Shown: positions 6,895 through 15,316 of the stretch, in pieces
Layout of the letters: every line of letters starts with the position of its first letter
Numbering within the stretch: position 1 is the first letter of the stretch
Assembly (NCBI RefSeq): GCF_030700285.1
Contig: NZ_JAUYZJ010000007.1
Coordinates: 1-64,000 of the forward strand
Origin: Methylobacterium sp. NEAU K
GTDB taxonomy: Bacteria > Pseudomonadota > Alphaproteobacteria > Rhizobiales > Beijerinckiaceae
Direction of reading: 5' to 3'
DNA length: 64,000 nt
Notes under the pieces: generated by a model
Seen by the model: only the letters and a program-made list of their open reading frames with translations
Told to the model about the DNA's origin: nothing
The model's database searches: none
Made by a program: the position numbers and the translations under genes

Positions 6895-9800
6895 CTACTC
6901 CGCCGCTTCGCGGTAGGCGGGACGTTCGGAGGCATCGGTCGCCGGCACCGCGCTGGCTGGCGGCAGTCCCCACCCCTTCACGAGCCCGTAGACGGCGGGG
7001 ATGACGACGAGGGTCAGCACGGTCGAGGACACCATCCCGCCGATCATCGGCACCGCGATGCGCTGCATGACCTCGGAGCCCGCCCCCGTGCTCCAGAGGA
7101 TCGGGACGAGGCCGGCCATGATGGCGGTGACGGTCATCATCTTCGGGCGCACCCGCTCGACCGCCCCGACCATGATGGCCCCGCCGAGGTCCGCGCGGGT
7201 CAGAGAACGCCCTTCGCGGGCGCACGCGACCCGCACCTCGTCGAGGGCGTGGTCGAGATAGACCAGCATGATCACGCCCGTCTCGGCGGCAACGCCGGCC
7301 AGCGCGATGAAGCCGACCGCCACCGCGACCGACAGGTTGAAGTCCATCCACCAGAGCAGCCAGACGCCCCCCACGAGGGCGAACGGCAGCGACAGCATGA
7401 CGATGAGAGTCTCGGTCAGCCGCCGGAAGTTGAGGTAGAGGAGCAGGAACACGACGAGCAACGTCAGCGGCACCACGACCTGCAGGCGCGCCTCGGCCCG
7501 CTCCAGGTACTCGTACTGCCCACTCCACTGCAGGGTCGTGCCCTGCGGCAGCTTCACCGCGTCGGTGACGGCCCTGCGCGCCTCGGCCACGTAGCCGCCG
7601 AGATCCCGCCCCGAAATGTCGACGAAGATGTAGACCGCGAGCTGGCCGTTCTCGGTGCGGATCGAGGTCGGGCCTCGGGTCAGGTCGACCTTGGCGACCT
7701 CGCGCAGCGGCACCGTGCCGCCGCCCGGCAGCGGCACCTGGACCTCGTCCGCGATGGCCCGCGGATTCGAGCGATATGCCCGCGGGTAGCGGATGTTCAC
7801 GGTATATCGCTCCCGGCCCTCGACGGTGTTGGTGACGGCCTGGCCGCCGAGCGCCGAGGCGACGACGTCCTGCACGTCGCCGACGGTCAGCCCGTAGCGT
7901 CCGAGCGCCTCCCGGTCCGGCGTGATATCGAGGAAATAGCCGCCGATGACCCGCTCGGCGTAGGCGCTGGACGTGCCGGCCACGTTCCGGAGCACCGCCT
8001 CGACCTGGCGGGCGACCCCTTCCATCTCCTTGAGGTCGGTGCCGAGCACCTTCACGCCGACCGGGGTGCGGATGCCGGTCGAGAGCATGTCGATGCGGGC
8101 GCGGATCGGCTGCGTCCAGGCGTTCGACACGCCCGGGAATTGCAGCGCCTTGTCCATCTCCGCCTTGAGGCTCGCCAGCGTCACGTCCGGGCGCCACTCC
8201 GCCTGCGGCTTCAGGGCGATCACAGTCTCGAACATCTCGATTGGCGCCGGATCGGTCGCCGTGTTGGCGCGGCCCGCCTTGCCGTAGACCGAGGCCACCT
8301 CCGGGAAGGACTTGATGATCCGGTCCTGGGTCGCCAGCAGCTCGCCCGCCTTGGTCACCGAGATGCCCGGCAGCGTCGTCGGCATGTAGAGGAGCGTCCC
8401 CTCGTTCAGGTCCGGCATGAACTCCGATCCGAGTTGGCGGGCCGGCCACGCGGTCGCCGCCAGCACGCCCAGAGCGAGCAGGACGGTGAGGATCCGGGCG
8501 CGCAGCACGCCGGCGATGAGCGGCCGGTAGACCCAGATGAGGAGCCGGTTCAGCGGGTTGCGGTGCTCGGGGATGATCCGCCCGCGCACGAACAGCACCA
8601 TCAGGGCGGGCACCAGCGTCACCGACAGGAGCGCCGCCGCCGCCATGGCGAAGGTCTTGGTGTAGGCCAGCGGCCCGAACAGCCGGCCCTCCTGGCTTTC
8701 CAGGGTGAAGATCGGCAGGAACGAGACCGTGATGACCAGGAGCGAGAAGAACAGCGAGGGGCCGACCTCGGCCGCCGCCTCGACCAGGACCTCGACCCGC
8801 GGCTTGCCCGACGGCGCCCGCTCCAGGTGCTTGTGGGCGTTCTCGATCATTACGATGGCGGCGTCCACCATGGCGCCGACCGCGATGGCGATGCCGCCGA
8901 GCGACATGATGTTGGCCCCGAGCCCGAGGCCGCGCATGGCGGCCAGCGCCATGAGGATGCCGACCGGCAGCATCAGGATGGCCACGAGGGCGCTGCGCAC
9001 GTGCAGCAGGAACACGACGCAGACCAGGGAGACCACGACGCTCTCCTCGGCCAGCGTGTGCCGTAAGGTCTCGATCGCCGCGTCGATGAGCTGCGAACGG
9101 TCGTAGACCGGCAGGATCTCGGTACCGGCCGGCAGGCTCTTCGCTACCTCGGCGAGCTTCGCCTTCACGCCCTCGATCACGGTCAGCGCATTGGCGCCGA
9201 AGCGCTGCAGGACGATGCCGCCGGCGACCTCGCCCTCGCCGTTCATCTCTGTGATGCCGCGGCGCTCGTCTGGCCCAAGCTCGACCCGAGCCACATCGCG
9301 GACCCGCAGCGGCGTGCCGCCGGAGGTCTTCAGGACGATGTTCTCGATGTCGGCCACGCTCCGCAGGTAGCCGCGGCCACGGACCATGAACTCGAATTCA
9401 GACAGCTCGACGGTGCGGCCGCCGACGTCGGCGTTGCTCGCTCGGATGGCGTCGCGCAGCTTGTTGAGGGAGATGCCCTGCGCCCGCAGCCGGTTCGGTT
9501 CGACCACCACGTTGTACTGCTTCACGAAGCCGCCGACGCCCGCGACCTCGGCCACCCCCTCGGCGCGCGAGGCGCCGAAGCGAACAACCCAGTCCTGGAT
9601 CGAGCGGAGCTCGGCCAGCGTCCGTTCCTTGGCGACGACGACGTACTGGTAGACCCAGCCCACGCCCGTCGCGTCCGGTCCGAGGGTCGGCGTCACCCCG
9701 GCCGGTAGGCGGTTCGCCGCGCCGTTGAGATACTCCAGCACCCGGGAGCGCCCCCAGTACGGGTCGGTGCCGTCCTCGAAGATGACGTAGACGAAAGAGA

Positions 9801-10068
9801 CCCCGAAGAAGGAGTAGCCCCGCACCACCTTGGCCTTCGGCACCGTCAGCATGGCGGTGGTGAGCGGGTAGGTGACCTGGTCCTCGACGACCTGTGGCGC
9901 CTGGCCCGGATACTCGGTGTAGACGATGGCCTGTACGTCCGAGAGGTCGGGGATGGCGTCGAGGGGCAGCGTGCGCAGCGCCAAGCCTCCGGCAGCCACG
10001 GCGAGCGCGGTCCCGACGAACACCAGGACGAGGTTCCGGGCGGACCAGCCGATGAGGCGCGCGATCAT
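6895..10068 (-). CDS. cusA: CusA-type heavy-metal RND efflux pump (Cu/Ag)
   Basis: 1057 residues, inner-membrane proton antiporter that moves Cu(I)/Ag(I) from periplasm or cytoplasm outward through a tripartite complex. Seen: N-terminal RND helix with LPLDAIPDLSDVQAIVYTEYPGQAP, the TM4 motif VGAMVDAAIVMIEN carrying the proton-relay acidic residues, and Met sites matching the E. coli CusA triad (LLYMPTTLPG, APIEMFET, ARIDMLSTGI). These Met residues argue for monovalent copper/silver rather than zinc. The ATG overlaps the stop of cusB (ATGA), so the two are translationally coupled. Last gene of a five-gene leftward operon. No CusC-type outer-membrane channel is present. Confidence 0.92.
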   Translation of the reverse strand: MIARLIGWSARNLVLVFVGTALAVAAGGLALRTLPLDAIPDLSDVQAIVYTEYPGQAPQVVEDQVTYPLTTAMLTVPKAKVVRGYSFFGVSFVYVIFEDGTDPYWGRSRVLEYLNGAANRLPAGVTPTLGPDATGVGWVYQYVVVAKERTLAELRSIQDWVVRFGASRAEGVAEVAGVGGFVKQYNVVVEPNRLRAQGISLNKLRDAIRASNADVGGRTVELSEFEFMVRGRGYLRSVADIENIVLKTSGGTPLRVRDVARVELGPDERRGITEMNGEGEVAGGIVLQRFGANALTVIEGVKAKLAEVAKSLPAGTEILPVYDRSQLIDAAIETLRHTLAEESVVVSLVCVVFLLHVRSALVAILMLPVGILMALAAMRGLGLGANIMSLGGIAIAVGAMVDAAIVMIENAHKHLERAPSGKPRVEVLVEAAAEVGPSLFFSLLVITVSFLPIFTLESQEGRLFGPLAYTKTFAMAAAALLSVTLVPALMVLFVRGRIIPEHRNPLNRLLIWVYRPLIAGVLRARILTVLLALGVLAATAWPARQLGSEFMPDLNEGTLLYMPTTLPGISVTKAGELLATQDRIIKSFPEVASVYGKAGRANTATDPAPIEMFETVIALKPQAEWRPDVTLASLKAEMDKALQFPGVSNAWTQPIRARIDMLSTGIRTPVGVKVLGTDLKEMEGVARQVEAVLRNVAGTSSAYAERVIGGYFLDITPDREALGRYGLTVGDVQDVVASALGGQAVTNTVEGRERYTVNIRYPRAYRSNPRAIADEVQVPLPGGGTVPLREVAKVDLTRGPTSIRTENGQLAVYIFVDISGRDLGGYVAEARRAVTDAVKLPQGTTLQWSGQYEYLERAEARLQVVVPLTLLVVFLLLYLNFRRLTETLIVMLSLPFALVGGVWLLWWMDFNLSVAVAVGFIALAGVAAETGVIMLVYLDHALDEVRVACAREGRSLTRADLGGAIMVGAVERVRPKMMTVTAIMAGLVPILWSTGAGSEVMQRIAVPMIGGMVSSTVLTLVVIPAVYGLVKGWGLPPASAVPATDASERPAYREAAE

Positions 10069-11672
10069 GGCGTCGCCCCCGCGCTGAAGGCCTGTCGCTC
10101 GTCGGCCTTCGGGGCGGCCATGCCCTGGAGCGCCGCCTTCAGGTTACTCTCGGCGTCGATGAGGAAATTCGCCGCCGTCACCACCGTGTCGCCGGCGGTC
10201 ACGCCTTCGCGGATCTCGGTGTAGCCCTCGCCCTGGACGCCGACCCTGACGGTGCGCGGCTCGAAGCGGCCTCCGCCGCGGTCGAGCAGCACCACCTGGC
10301 GCTCGCCGGTGTCGATGACCGCGTCGTCCGGCACGGCGACCACGGGAGTCGGCTGCGCCGTCGCGATCTCGACGTCGGCGTACATGTCCGGCAGCAGGGC
10401 GCCGTCCGGGTTCGCCACCTCGATGCGCACCCGCGTGGCACGGGTCTCCGGGTTCACCTGCGGGTAGATGACCGCGACCTTGGCCGAGAAGGTCCGACGA
10501 GGCAGGGAGCGCACCCGCAGGACCGCGGGCTGCCCGACCCCCACGCTGCCGAGGTCGCGCTCGGGCACGTCGGCCAGCACCCATAGGGTCGAGATGTCGC
10601 CGATCCGGAACAGGGTGTCGCCGGCCGCGGCCTTCATGCCCTCGACGACCGCGCGCTGCAGGACCACACCGTCCCGCGGCGAGGACCAGGTGATGGCCAT
10701 CGGGACCTTCCGGGTGCGCTCCATCTCGTCGATGACCGCCTCGGAGACGTTCAGGTTCTGCAGCCGGCGCCGCGCGCCGTCGAAGCCGGGGTTGGCGATG
10801 AGCTGGGCGGCGGCGGCGTTGATCTCGGGCGAGTAGACGTAGACCAGCGGCTGACCCTTGCGGACGCGGTCGCCGGTCGTGACGTTCTCGACGTGGTCGA
10901 CGTAGGCGTCCGAGCGGGTCGCCACCACGGTGACGCGCCGCTCGTCGAGGGTGACGGTGCCAGGCACCCGCACGGTGCGTCCGACGACGCGACGCTCGAC
11001 CTTCTCGGTGCGTACCCCGGTGCGCTGGACCTTGCCGGGCGAGATGGTGACGGTGTTCCCATCCTCGCCCTCACCTTCGTAGACGGGGATGTAGTCCATC
11101 CCCATGGAGTCCTTCTTGGGCGCCGGCGCCGTGTCCGGCAGACCCATGGGATTGCGGTAGTACAGGATGCGCCGCTCGCCGGAGGCGGGCTCGGGCAACC
11201 GGGCAGCCGTGCCGTCGCCTCCCCTGCCAACGCCCCCCCGGCCGCCCTCGCTCAGGCCGTTTCCGGCCATGTCATGACCGGCCATCTCGTGACCCGGCCT
11301 GTCTGCGGGCATGGCCTCGCCCTCGGCGGCCTCGCCGTCGAAGCGGACGTCCTCGCCGGCATGGACGGCCTGGAATTCCCATCCATCCTCCGTGACCATC
11401 GGCGAGAGCGAGTAGACCGGCTTCCCGCTCGGGTCCCGGTAGTAGACGACCGGGCCTGACGGAGCGGCGACTCTCGCCGGCACCGGCCCATCAGCGGAGG
11501 GCAGCAGGTGCGCGAACCCGTCACGCGCCCGCTCCACGAGCGCGGCCGGCAGGCCGGAGGCCACCCGGCCGGCGAGAACCGACACCGCGGGGCCGTCGTG
11601 CCCGACCCAATACCCGGCTCCCCCGGCCGTGAGCGCGGCGAGGGCTCCGGCGAGCCATGCGGACCGGCTCAT
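10065..11672 (-). CDS. cusB: CusB-type periplasmic adaptor with heavy-metal-binding domains
   Basis: 535 residues, the membrane-fusion partner of CusA. It has an N-terminal signal/anchor helix, a YYRDPSGKP segment and later YYRNPMGLPDTAPAPKKDSMGMDYIP, the YHS-like heavy-metal-binding domain common at the front of CusB proteins. Between them lies a Met/His stretch (HEMAGHDMAGN). The barrel-sandwich, hairpin and beta-barrel domains follow, including VLADVPERDLGSVGVGQPA and the C-terminal membrane-proximal region. It overlaps both neighbours by 4 bp (ATGA). The long metal-binding front is larger than in E. coli CusB (about 400 residues). Confidence 0.9.
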   Translation of the reverse strand: MSRSAWLAGALAALTAGGAGYWVGHDGPAVSVLAGRVASGLPAALVERARDGFAHLLPSADGPVPARVAAPSGPVVYYRDPSGKPVYSLSPMVTEDGWEFQAVHAGEDVRFDGEAAEGEAMPADRPGHEMAGHDMAGNGLSEGGRGGVGRGGDGTAARLPEPASGERRILYYRNPMGLPDTAPAPKKDSMGMDYIPVYEGEGEDGNTVTISPGKVQRTGVRTEKVERRVVGRTVRVPGTVTLDERRVTVVATRSDAYVDHVENVTTGDRVRKGQPLVYVYSPEINAAAAQLIANPGFDGARRRLQNLNVSEAVIDEMERTRKVPMAITWSSPRDGVVLQRAVVEGMKAAAGDTLFRIGDISTLWVLADVPERDLGSVGVGQPAVLRVRSLPRRTFSAKVAVIYPQVNPETRATRVRIEVANPDGALLPDMYADVEIATAQPTPVVAVPDDAVIDTGERQVVLLDRGGGRFEPRTVRVGVQGEGYTEIREGVTAGDTVVTAANFLIDAESNLKAALQGMAAPKADERQAFSAGATP

Positions 11673-12073
11673 TTCGCGGCCTGGACGATCAGCTTGTCCT
11701 CGACCGTGCCGGTCTCGCCCTGGACCTTCGCGGCCAGCGACAGGCGCCAGCGGCCCTGCATCCCGAGATGGGCCTTGAAGCGGTAGATGCCAGGTTCGGT
11801 CGAAGGGACCTGCTCGACCTTGGTGGCCATCTCCTCCATGGCGTCGGGGGCCATGTCGAGGCGCTTGGCGAAGATCACGGCGTCGGTCACCGCCTTGCCG
11901 GTGCGTTTGTCGACGAGGCGGACAGCGAGGACCGCATCTCCGACCTTCGCCTCCTGCTGGACGAGCTGGAACTGGTAGTCCTTGACGTCGGCGTGGGCCG
12001 GCAGGACCGGATTCGACAAGGCAGCGCCGAGCATCGCGGCCGCGGAGGCGCGCGCAAGTGGATTGCTGGTCAC
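11669..12073 (-). CDS. YtkA-like periplasmic protein of the copper operon
   Basis: 134 residues with an N-terminal signal peptide ending near PAHA-DV. The mature domain (VKDYQFQLVQQEAKVGDAVLAVRLVD, then KTGKAVTDAVI, and a GIYRFKAHLGMQGRWRLSLAAKVQG end) matches the YtkA/FixH-like immunoglobulin-type fold found beside copper-efflux and cytochrome-oxidase genes. The Met residues RLDMAPDAMEEMATK could take part in copper handling, which is inference. Its stop overlaps the ATG of cusB. Exact biochemical role unknown. Confidence 0.75.
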   Translation of the reverse strand: MTSNPLARASAAAMLGAALSNPVLPAHADVKDYQFQLVQQEAKVGDAVLAVRLVDKRTGKAVTDAVIFAKRLDMAPDAMEEMATKVEQVPSTEPGIYRFKAHLGMQGRWRLSLAAKVQGETGTVEDKLIVQAAK

Positions 12074-12156
12074 GGGTTTCGTCTCCTGAACTCGATGGGA
12101 AGGACAGCGCTGGCGCGCTTCACCGTGCCGGCGCTTGGGGCGCCGGCGTCATCGAT

Positions 12157-12567
12157 TCAGGCTCGGGGAGGCTCGGGTAGCGGGGGGCTGCGCAGACTGC
12201 CGAGGGCCGCTGCGGTGGGCCAAGTCGGCGATGTCCGGGTCGCGCCCGGCACTGGAACGGTCACCGACGCAGGCAGGAGCGAGGCGACGGAGGCGAGGCA
12301 AAGCGCCATCAGCGGGCAACCCTTGCCGCAATCTGGCTTGGAGACCCTCTCGTGCGGGCAGCAGGGCATGTCATCCATGGCCATGCTGCTTCCATCGACG
12401 CTCATGGTCATGTCCATGTCGGACATGGCGTGGTGATGGGCGTGCACCGACGGCGCCGCGGAGGCATGCATGCCCGCGGTCGCCGCGGGAGCGGCGACCG
12501 GTGTCAGGGCGAAGCTGAGGACCGCCAGGAGCGGTAACAGTCGCCGTAGGGCGAGCCAGAGGGTCAC
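12157..12567 (-). CDS. Met/His/Cys-rich secreted protein, copper-binding candidate (CopL/DUF2946-like)
   Basis: From the GTG at 12567 the protein is 136 residues with a good signal peptide (LALRRLLPLLAVLSFALTPVAAPA). The frame also has an ATG at 12618, which would put 17 residues in front of that peptide; neither start has a strong ribosome site. The mature part carries HAHHHAMSDMDMTMS, MAMDDMPCCPHE and PDCGKGCPLMALC, a density of His, Met and Cys that fits copper sequestration in the periplasm or at the membrane. Small proteins of this make-up (CopL, DUF2946) occur beside copper exporters. Assignment to a named family is tentative. Confidence 0.65.
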   Translation of the reverse strand: MTLWLALRRLLPLLAVLSFALTPVAAPAATAGMHASAAPSVHAHHHAMSDMDMTMSVDGSSMAMDDMPCCPHERVSKPDCGKGCPLMALCLASVASLLPASVTVPVPGATRTSPTWPTAAALGSLRSPPLPEPPRA

Positions 12568-12657
12568 GAATTCAGGATGCCAAATTCCGGGAGGGGACGA
12601 AAGTCCATCCCGCCCCATTTCGAATTGCTGGATTGCGAGGTTGGTTGCACGCCCCCG

Positions 12658-12858
12658 TCAGGCTTGTTCGGCCGGGTAGCCGGCGTCGCGGATGGCCTGA
12701 GCGATCCGGTCGGCAGGCTCCGCGCTGCCGGACACCGTCACGAGCTTGGTCTCCAGGTCAACACCGACCCGAGCGTTTGGCTCGACGCCCTGGACGGCGC
12801 GGGTCACCGACTTGGCGCAGCCGCCGCAGCTCATCTTCGACACCGTGAAGCGGTACAT
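12658..12858 (-). CDS. copZ: CopZ-like copper chaperone (HMA domain)
   Basis: 66 residues, a single heavy-metal-associated domain. The metal loop is MSCGGCAKS with C11 and C14, followed by the expected TRAVQGVEP helix and GYPAEQA end, the usual 65-70 residue size. Cytoplasmic HMA proteins carry Cu(I) to exporters or sensors. It is the first gene of the leftward cus operon and lies just below a MerR-type operator, so copper induction is likely. The loop is CGGC rather than CxxC with other residues, still compatible with Cu(I). Confidence 0.9.
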   Translation of the reverse strand: MYRFTVSKMSCGGCAKSVTRAVQGVEPNARVGVDLETKLVTVSGSAEPADRIAQAIRDAGYPAEQA

Positions 12859-12885
12859 GATGCTCTCCCTTGATGGTGTCCCCCG

Positions 12886-12916
12886 CAGATGGGGCTTCCC
12901 ATCATGGTAAGGTCAA
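12886..12916 (-). promoter_or_regulatory. MerR/CueR-like metal-responsive promoter of the cus operon
   Basis: Read leftward: TTGACC (-35, 12916-12911), a near-perfect dyad CTTACCATGATGGGAAG at 12911-12895, and a CATCTG -10-like hexamer at 12891-12886, giving a 19-bp spacer. Long spacers with a dyad between -35 and -10 are the hallmark of MerR-family activators such as CueR. The copZ ATG is 28 bp further on. No CueR gene is in the window. Confidence 0.6.
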
Positions 12917-13139
12917 GGGTGCAGGGGTGCGTCATCCCTGCCATGTCGATACGGCCCCAGCAGGACTCGGCCGCCCTTCGGTCCAGCGTTCGGGCCGGAG
13001 GCACCAACAGTGTCGAGACGCGGCTCGAGTCTGAGGAGACCACCGCGAAGCTGCGGTCGCGCACCCAGCGTAAGGTTTGGTGACGGCGGCCCGCGTGGGG
13101 CAAACCCGCGTGAGATTCGGGGCAGAGTCTCCCGGGCGC

Positions 13140-13153
13140 TTGATCGACATCAA
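13140..13153 (+). promoter_or_regulatory. FixK/FNR-type box upstream of the EF-hand gene
   Basis: TTGATCGACATCAA, a perfect TTGAT-N4-ATCAA palindrome centred 120 bp before the ATG at 13266. It is the only box in the metal-resistance region. The rest of 12917-13265 shows nothing else I can support. Confidence 0.65.
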
Positions 13154-13265
13154 GGTGGGATCATCCGGGCCGGGTCAGATTAAGGTCTGCTGCGCCACCG
13201 GCCGACCGCATCGCCGACGGCAGCGGTCGTGATGAAGTACTCCACCTATAGCTCAGGAGGCCCCC

Positions 13266-13679
13266 ATGACGCTGGCAACACTGATGCACGTGACGGCACT
13301 CACCACCCTCCTCGCTGCCGGTTCGCTGTCCAGCGCGCGCGCCCAGACATCGACGGGCCCGATGAGCCCGCCGGACCAGAGCGCCCAGCCCAATCAGTCA
13401 GGGATGATGGGGCGAGGCATGATGAGCGGCATGGGAGGGATGGGCCAGGGCGGCAGGCATGGAATGATGGGCCACATGATGGACGGGATGAACAGGGGCA
13501 TGACGGATGGCGGGCTGAGAATGCGGATGATGTTCGCTATTGCCGACACGGATGGAGACGGGTCCCTCTCTTTCGAGGAGGTGACGGCCATTCATAAGCG
13601 TATCTTCAATGCGGTCGACGCCAACAAGGATGGAAAAGTAACCCCTGACGAGATTCGGAAATTCTTTGAAGAACCATAA
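13266..13679 (+). CDS. Secreted Met/Gly-rich EF-hand calcium-binding protein
   Basis: 137 residues, started by an ATG with AGGAGG five bases upstream. A signal peptide ends near residue 26 (ARA-QT). Residues 46-88 are a Met/Gly/His-rich low-complexity segment that could bind copper or other soft metals. Two canonical EF-hand loops follow: DTDGDGSLSFEE (94-105) and DANKDGKVTPDE (118-129), with Asp/Asn at 1, 3 and 5 and Glu at 12. Such proteins are common in Methylobacterium-like genomes but their role is not settled. It stands alone between two metal-efflux operons. Confidence 0.85.
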   Translation: MTLATLMHVTALTTLLAAGSLSSARAQTSTGPMSPPDQSAQPNQSGMMGRGMMSGMGGMGQGGRHGMMGHMMDGMNRGMTDGGLRMRMMFAIADTDGDGSLSFEEVTAIHKRIFNAVDANKDGKVTPDEIRKFFEEP

Positions 13680-13743
13680 TGAAGCCTCGCATCGACCCTG
13701 CAAAGGATGCGCGGGAGCAGGACGAGCCGGAGGCGCGTCGTCT

Positions 13744-13964
13744 TCAGCCCGGCTCGGCCGTGGGCCAGCGCTGATGCAGGTCGTCGCTGACATTGGCTTT
13801 GGGCGTGCCCGCCCGGACCGGCGCCTTCCGGGGACGGAGGTTCGGGATCGAAGCGGAGGGTACGCGTCCTCGAAGTCGTCCGGGTCGGAGGCCCGCCGGA
13901 GATTGGTCGCCGCCGCGATGGACACTCGGCCCAGTGAGCCGAGCACCACGAGCGTGACCGGCAT
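13744..13964 (-). pseudogene. Possible frameshifted small gene of unknown function
   Basis: Two leftward frames with strongly GC third positions meet near 13863. The first (from ATG 13964, MPVTLVVLGSLGRVSIAAAT to DPDDFEDA) becomes poor after that point and runs antisense through the EF-hand gene. The adjacent frame takes over with RKAPVRAGTPKANVSDDL and stops at 13744. Joining them by a one-base shift gives one protein of about 73 residues. I do not recognise it. The alternative is that the whole 13680-14083 gap is non-coding. Confidence 0.35.
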
Positions 13965-14083
13965 ACCTGTCTTCGCGCCGCGCCGCTCGGCTAGATGGTA
14001 GGGTAGCAGTTCCTCGCCTACTATCCTCGAAACACCGGCACCGGGACCACGCTCGCGCGTGAGCCGCCGCCCATGGCACCGAC

Positions 14084-15313
14084 ATGCTCAAGCGTCTCCT
14101 CCCCGTGCTGCTGGCTGTCGCCGGCGGCTTTCTCGTCGCGACATGGTGGCCTGCCGCACCCGACGCGTTGCGGACCTTACTGGCAGGCTCCCGGCACGAG
14201 CCCGCGACCGCTCGCCCGGACGTGACGCCGGCGGCCGTTCCGGAGCCGGAAAAGTCCGGGCTGGTTCGCCTCACTGACGATCAGATCGCGAAGGCCAGGA
14301 TCCGCGTGTCCCCCGCCAGCGAGGGGCGCCTCTCGCGCCACCTGCACGTGCCGGGCACCATCATCCCGAGCGCCAACGGCACCGCCCGGATTGCGGTGAA
14401 GACGACCGGCACTGTGGTCGAGCTGCGCAAGGGGCTCGGTGACAAGGTCGCCAAGGGCGAGGTGGTCGCCCTGCTCGACAGCCGCGAGATCGCCGATGCC
14501 AAGGGCGAGTACCTGGCGGCGCGGGTGTCGGCCGCGTTGCAGAAGACCCTCTACGAGCGCGACAAGGAGCTCTGGGATAAGCGCGTCTCGTCCGAGCAGC
14601 AGTACCTACGCTCGCAGGCGAGCTACCAGGACCTGAAGGTCAAGGAAGACGCGTCCCGCCGCAAGCTATCCTTCCTCGGCCTTGGCCAGGCCGAGATCCA
14701 GGCGTTGCCGAACCAGCCGGAGGCTCAGTTCGAGCGCCAGGAGATCCGCTCGCCGCTCAGTGGGAAGGTGGTGGAGCGGCGCGTCGACCTCGGGGCGGCG
14801 GTCGGCCGGGACAACCTGGAGACCGAACTCTACAGCGTCGTCGATCTGTCGACGGTCTGGGTCGATCTCGCGGTGAGCCCCAGCGACATGCCGCTGGTCC
14901 GCGAGGGCCAGACGGTGGCCGTGCGGGCGGAGGCGACCGGCGAGGCGGCCCGCGGTCGCATCGTCTTCATCGTCCCCGTCCTCGACCAGAATACGCGCGC
15001 GGCGCGGGTCGTCGCGGAACTGGCCAATCCGGACGAGACCTGGCGGCCTGGCTCGTTCGTGGCCGCCGAGATCGAGATTTCCGACAAGCCCGTTCGGGTC
15101 CTCGTCCCCGCGACAGCCATCCAGACCCTGGAGGGCAAGCCGAGCGTCTTCGTGCGGGTGGCGAACGGTTTTGAGACGCGCCCGGTCAAGCTCGGGCGAT
15201 CGGACGACGACGGCGTCGAGGTGACGGCAGGGCTGGAGCCAGGGGAAACCATCGCGGTGGCCAACACCTTCACGCTCAAGTCCGAGCTCGGCAAGGCCGC
15301 GGCGGAGGATTGA
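14084..15313 (+). CDS. czcB: CzcB-type periplasmic adaptor of an RND metal pump
   Basis: 409 residues. An N-terminal membrane anchor (LLPVLLAVAGGFLVATWW) is followed by the barrel-sandwich halves (VPGTIIPSANGTARIAVKTTG and EIRSPLSGKVVERRVDLGAAV), a coiled-coil hairpin between them (about residues 140-200, YLAARVSAALQKTLYERDKELW) and beta-barrel plus membrane-proximal domains. This is the CzcB/NccB class linking a CzcA pump to an outer-membrane channel. Only 3 bp separate it from czcA, so they form one operon. No CzcC gene is present. Confidence 0.85.
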   Translation: MLKRLLPVLLAVAGGFLVATWWPAAPDALRTLLAGSRHEPATARPDVTPAAVPEPEKSGLVRLTDDQIAKARIRVSPASEGRLSRHLHVPGTIIPSANGTARIAVKTTGTVVELRKGLGDKVAKGEVVALLDSREIADAKGEYLAARVSAALQKTLYERDKELWDKRVSSEQQYLRSQASYQDLKVKEDASRRKLSFLGLGQAEIQALPNQPEAQFERQEIRSPLSGKVVERRVDLGAAVGRDNLETELYSVVDLSTVWVDLAVSPSDMPLVREGQTVAVRAEATGEAARGRIVFIVPVLDQNTRAARVVAELANPDETWRPGSFVAAEIEISDKPVRVLVPATAIQTLEGKPSVFVRVANGFETRPVKLGRSDDDGVEVTAGLEPGETIAVANTFTLKSELGKAAAED

Positions 15314-15316
15314 GCC

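Noticed and set aside
6420..6935. Leftward and rightward frames in 6397-6935
   Set aside because: No start with a ribosome site, Arg/Gly/Ser-rich low-quality products, and no domain.
7249..9066. 605-codon rightward frame opposite cusA
   Set aside because: Shadow of cusA with biased Arg/His/Asp/Gln composition.
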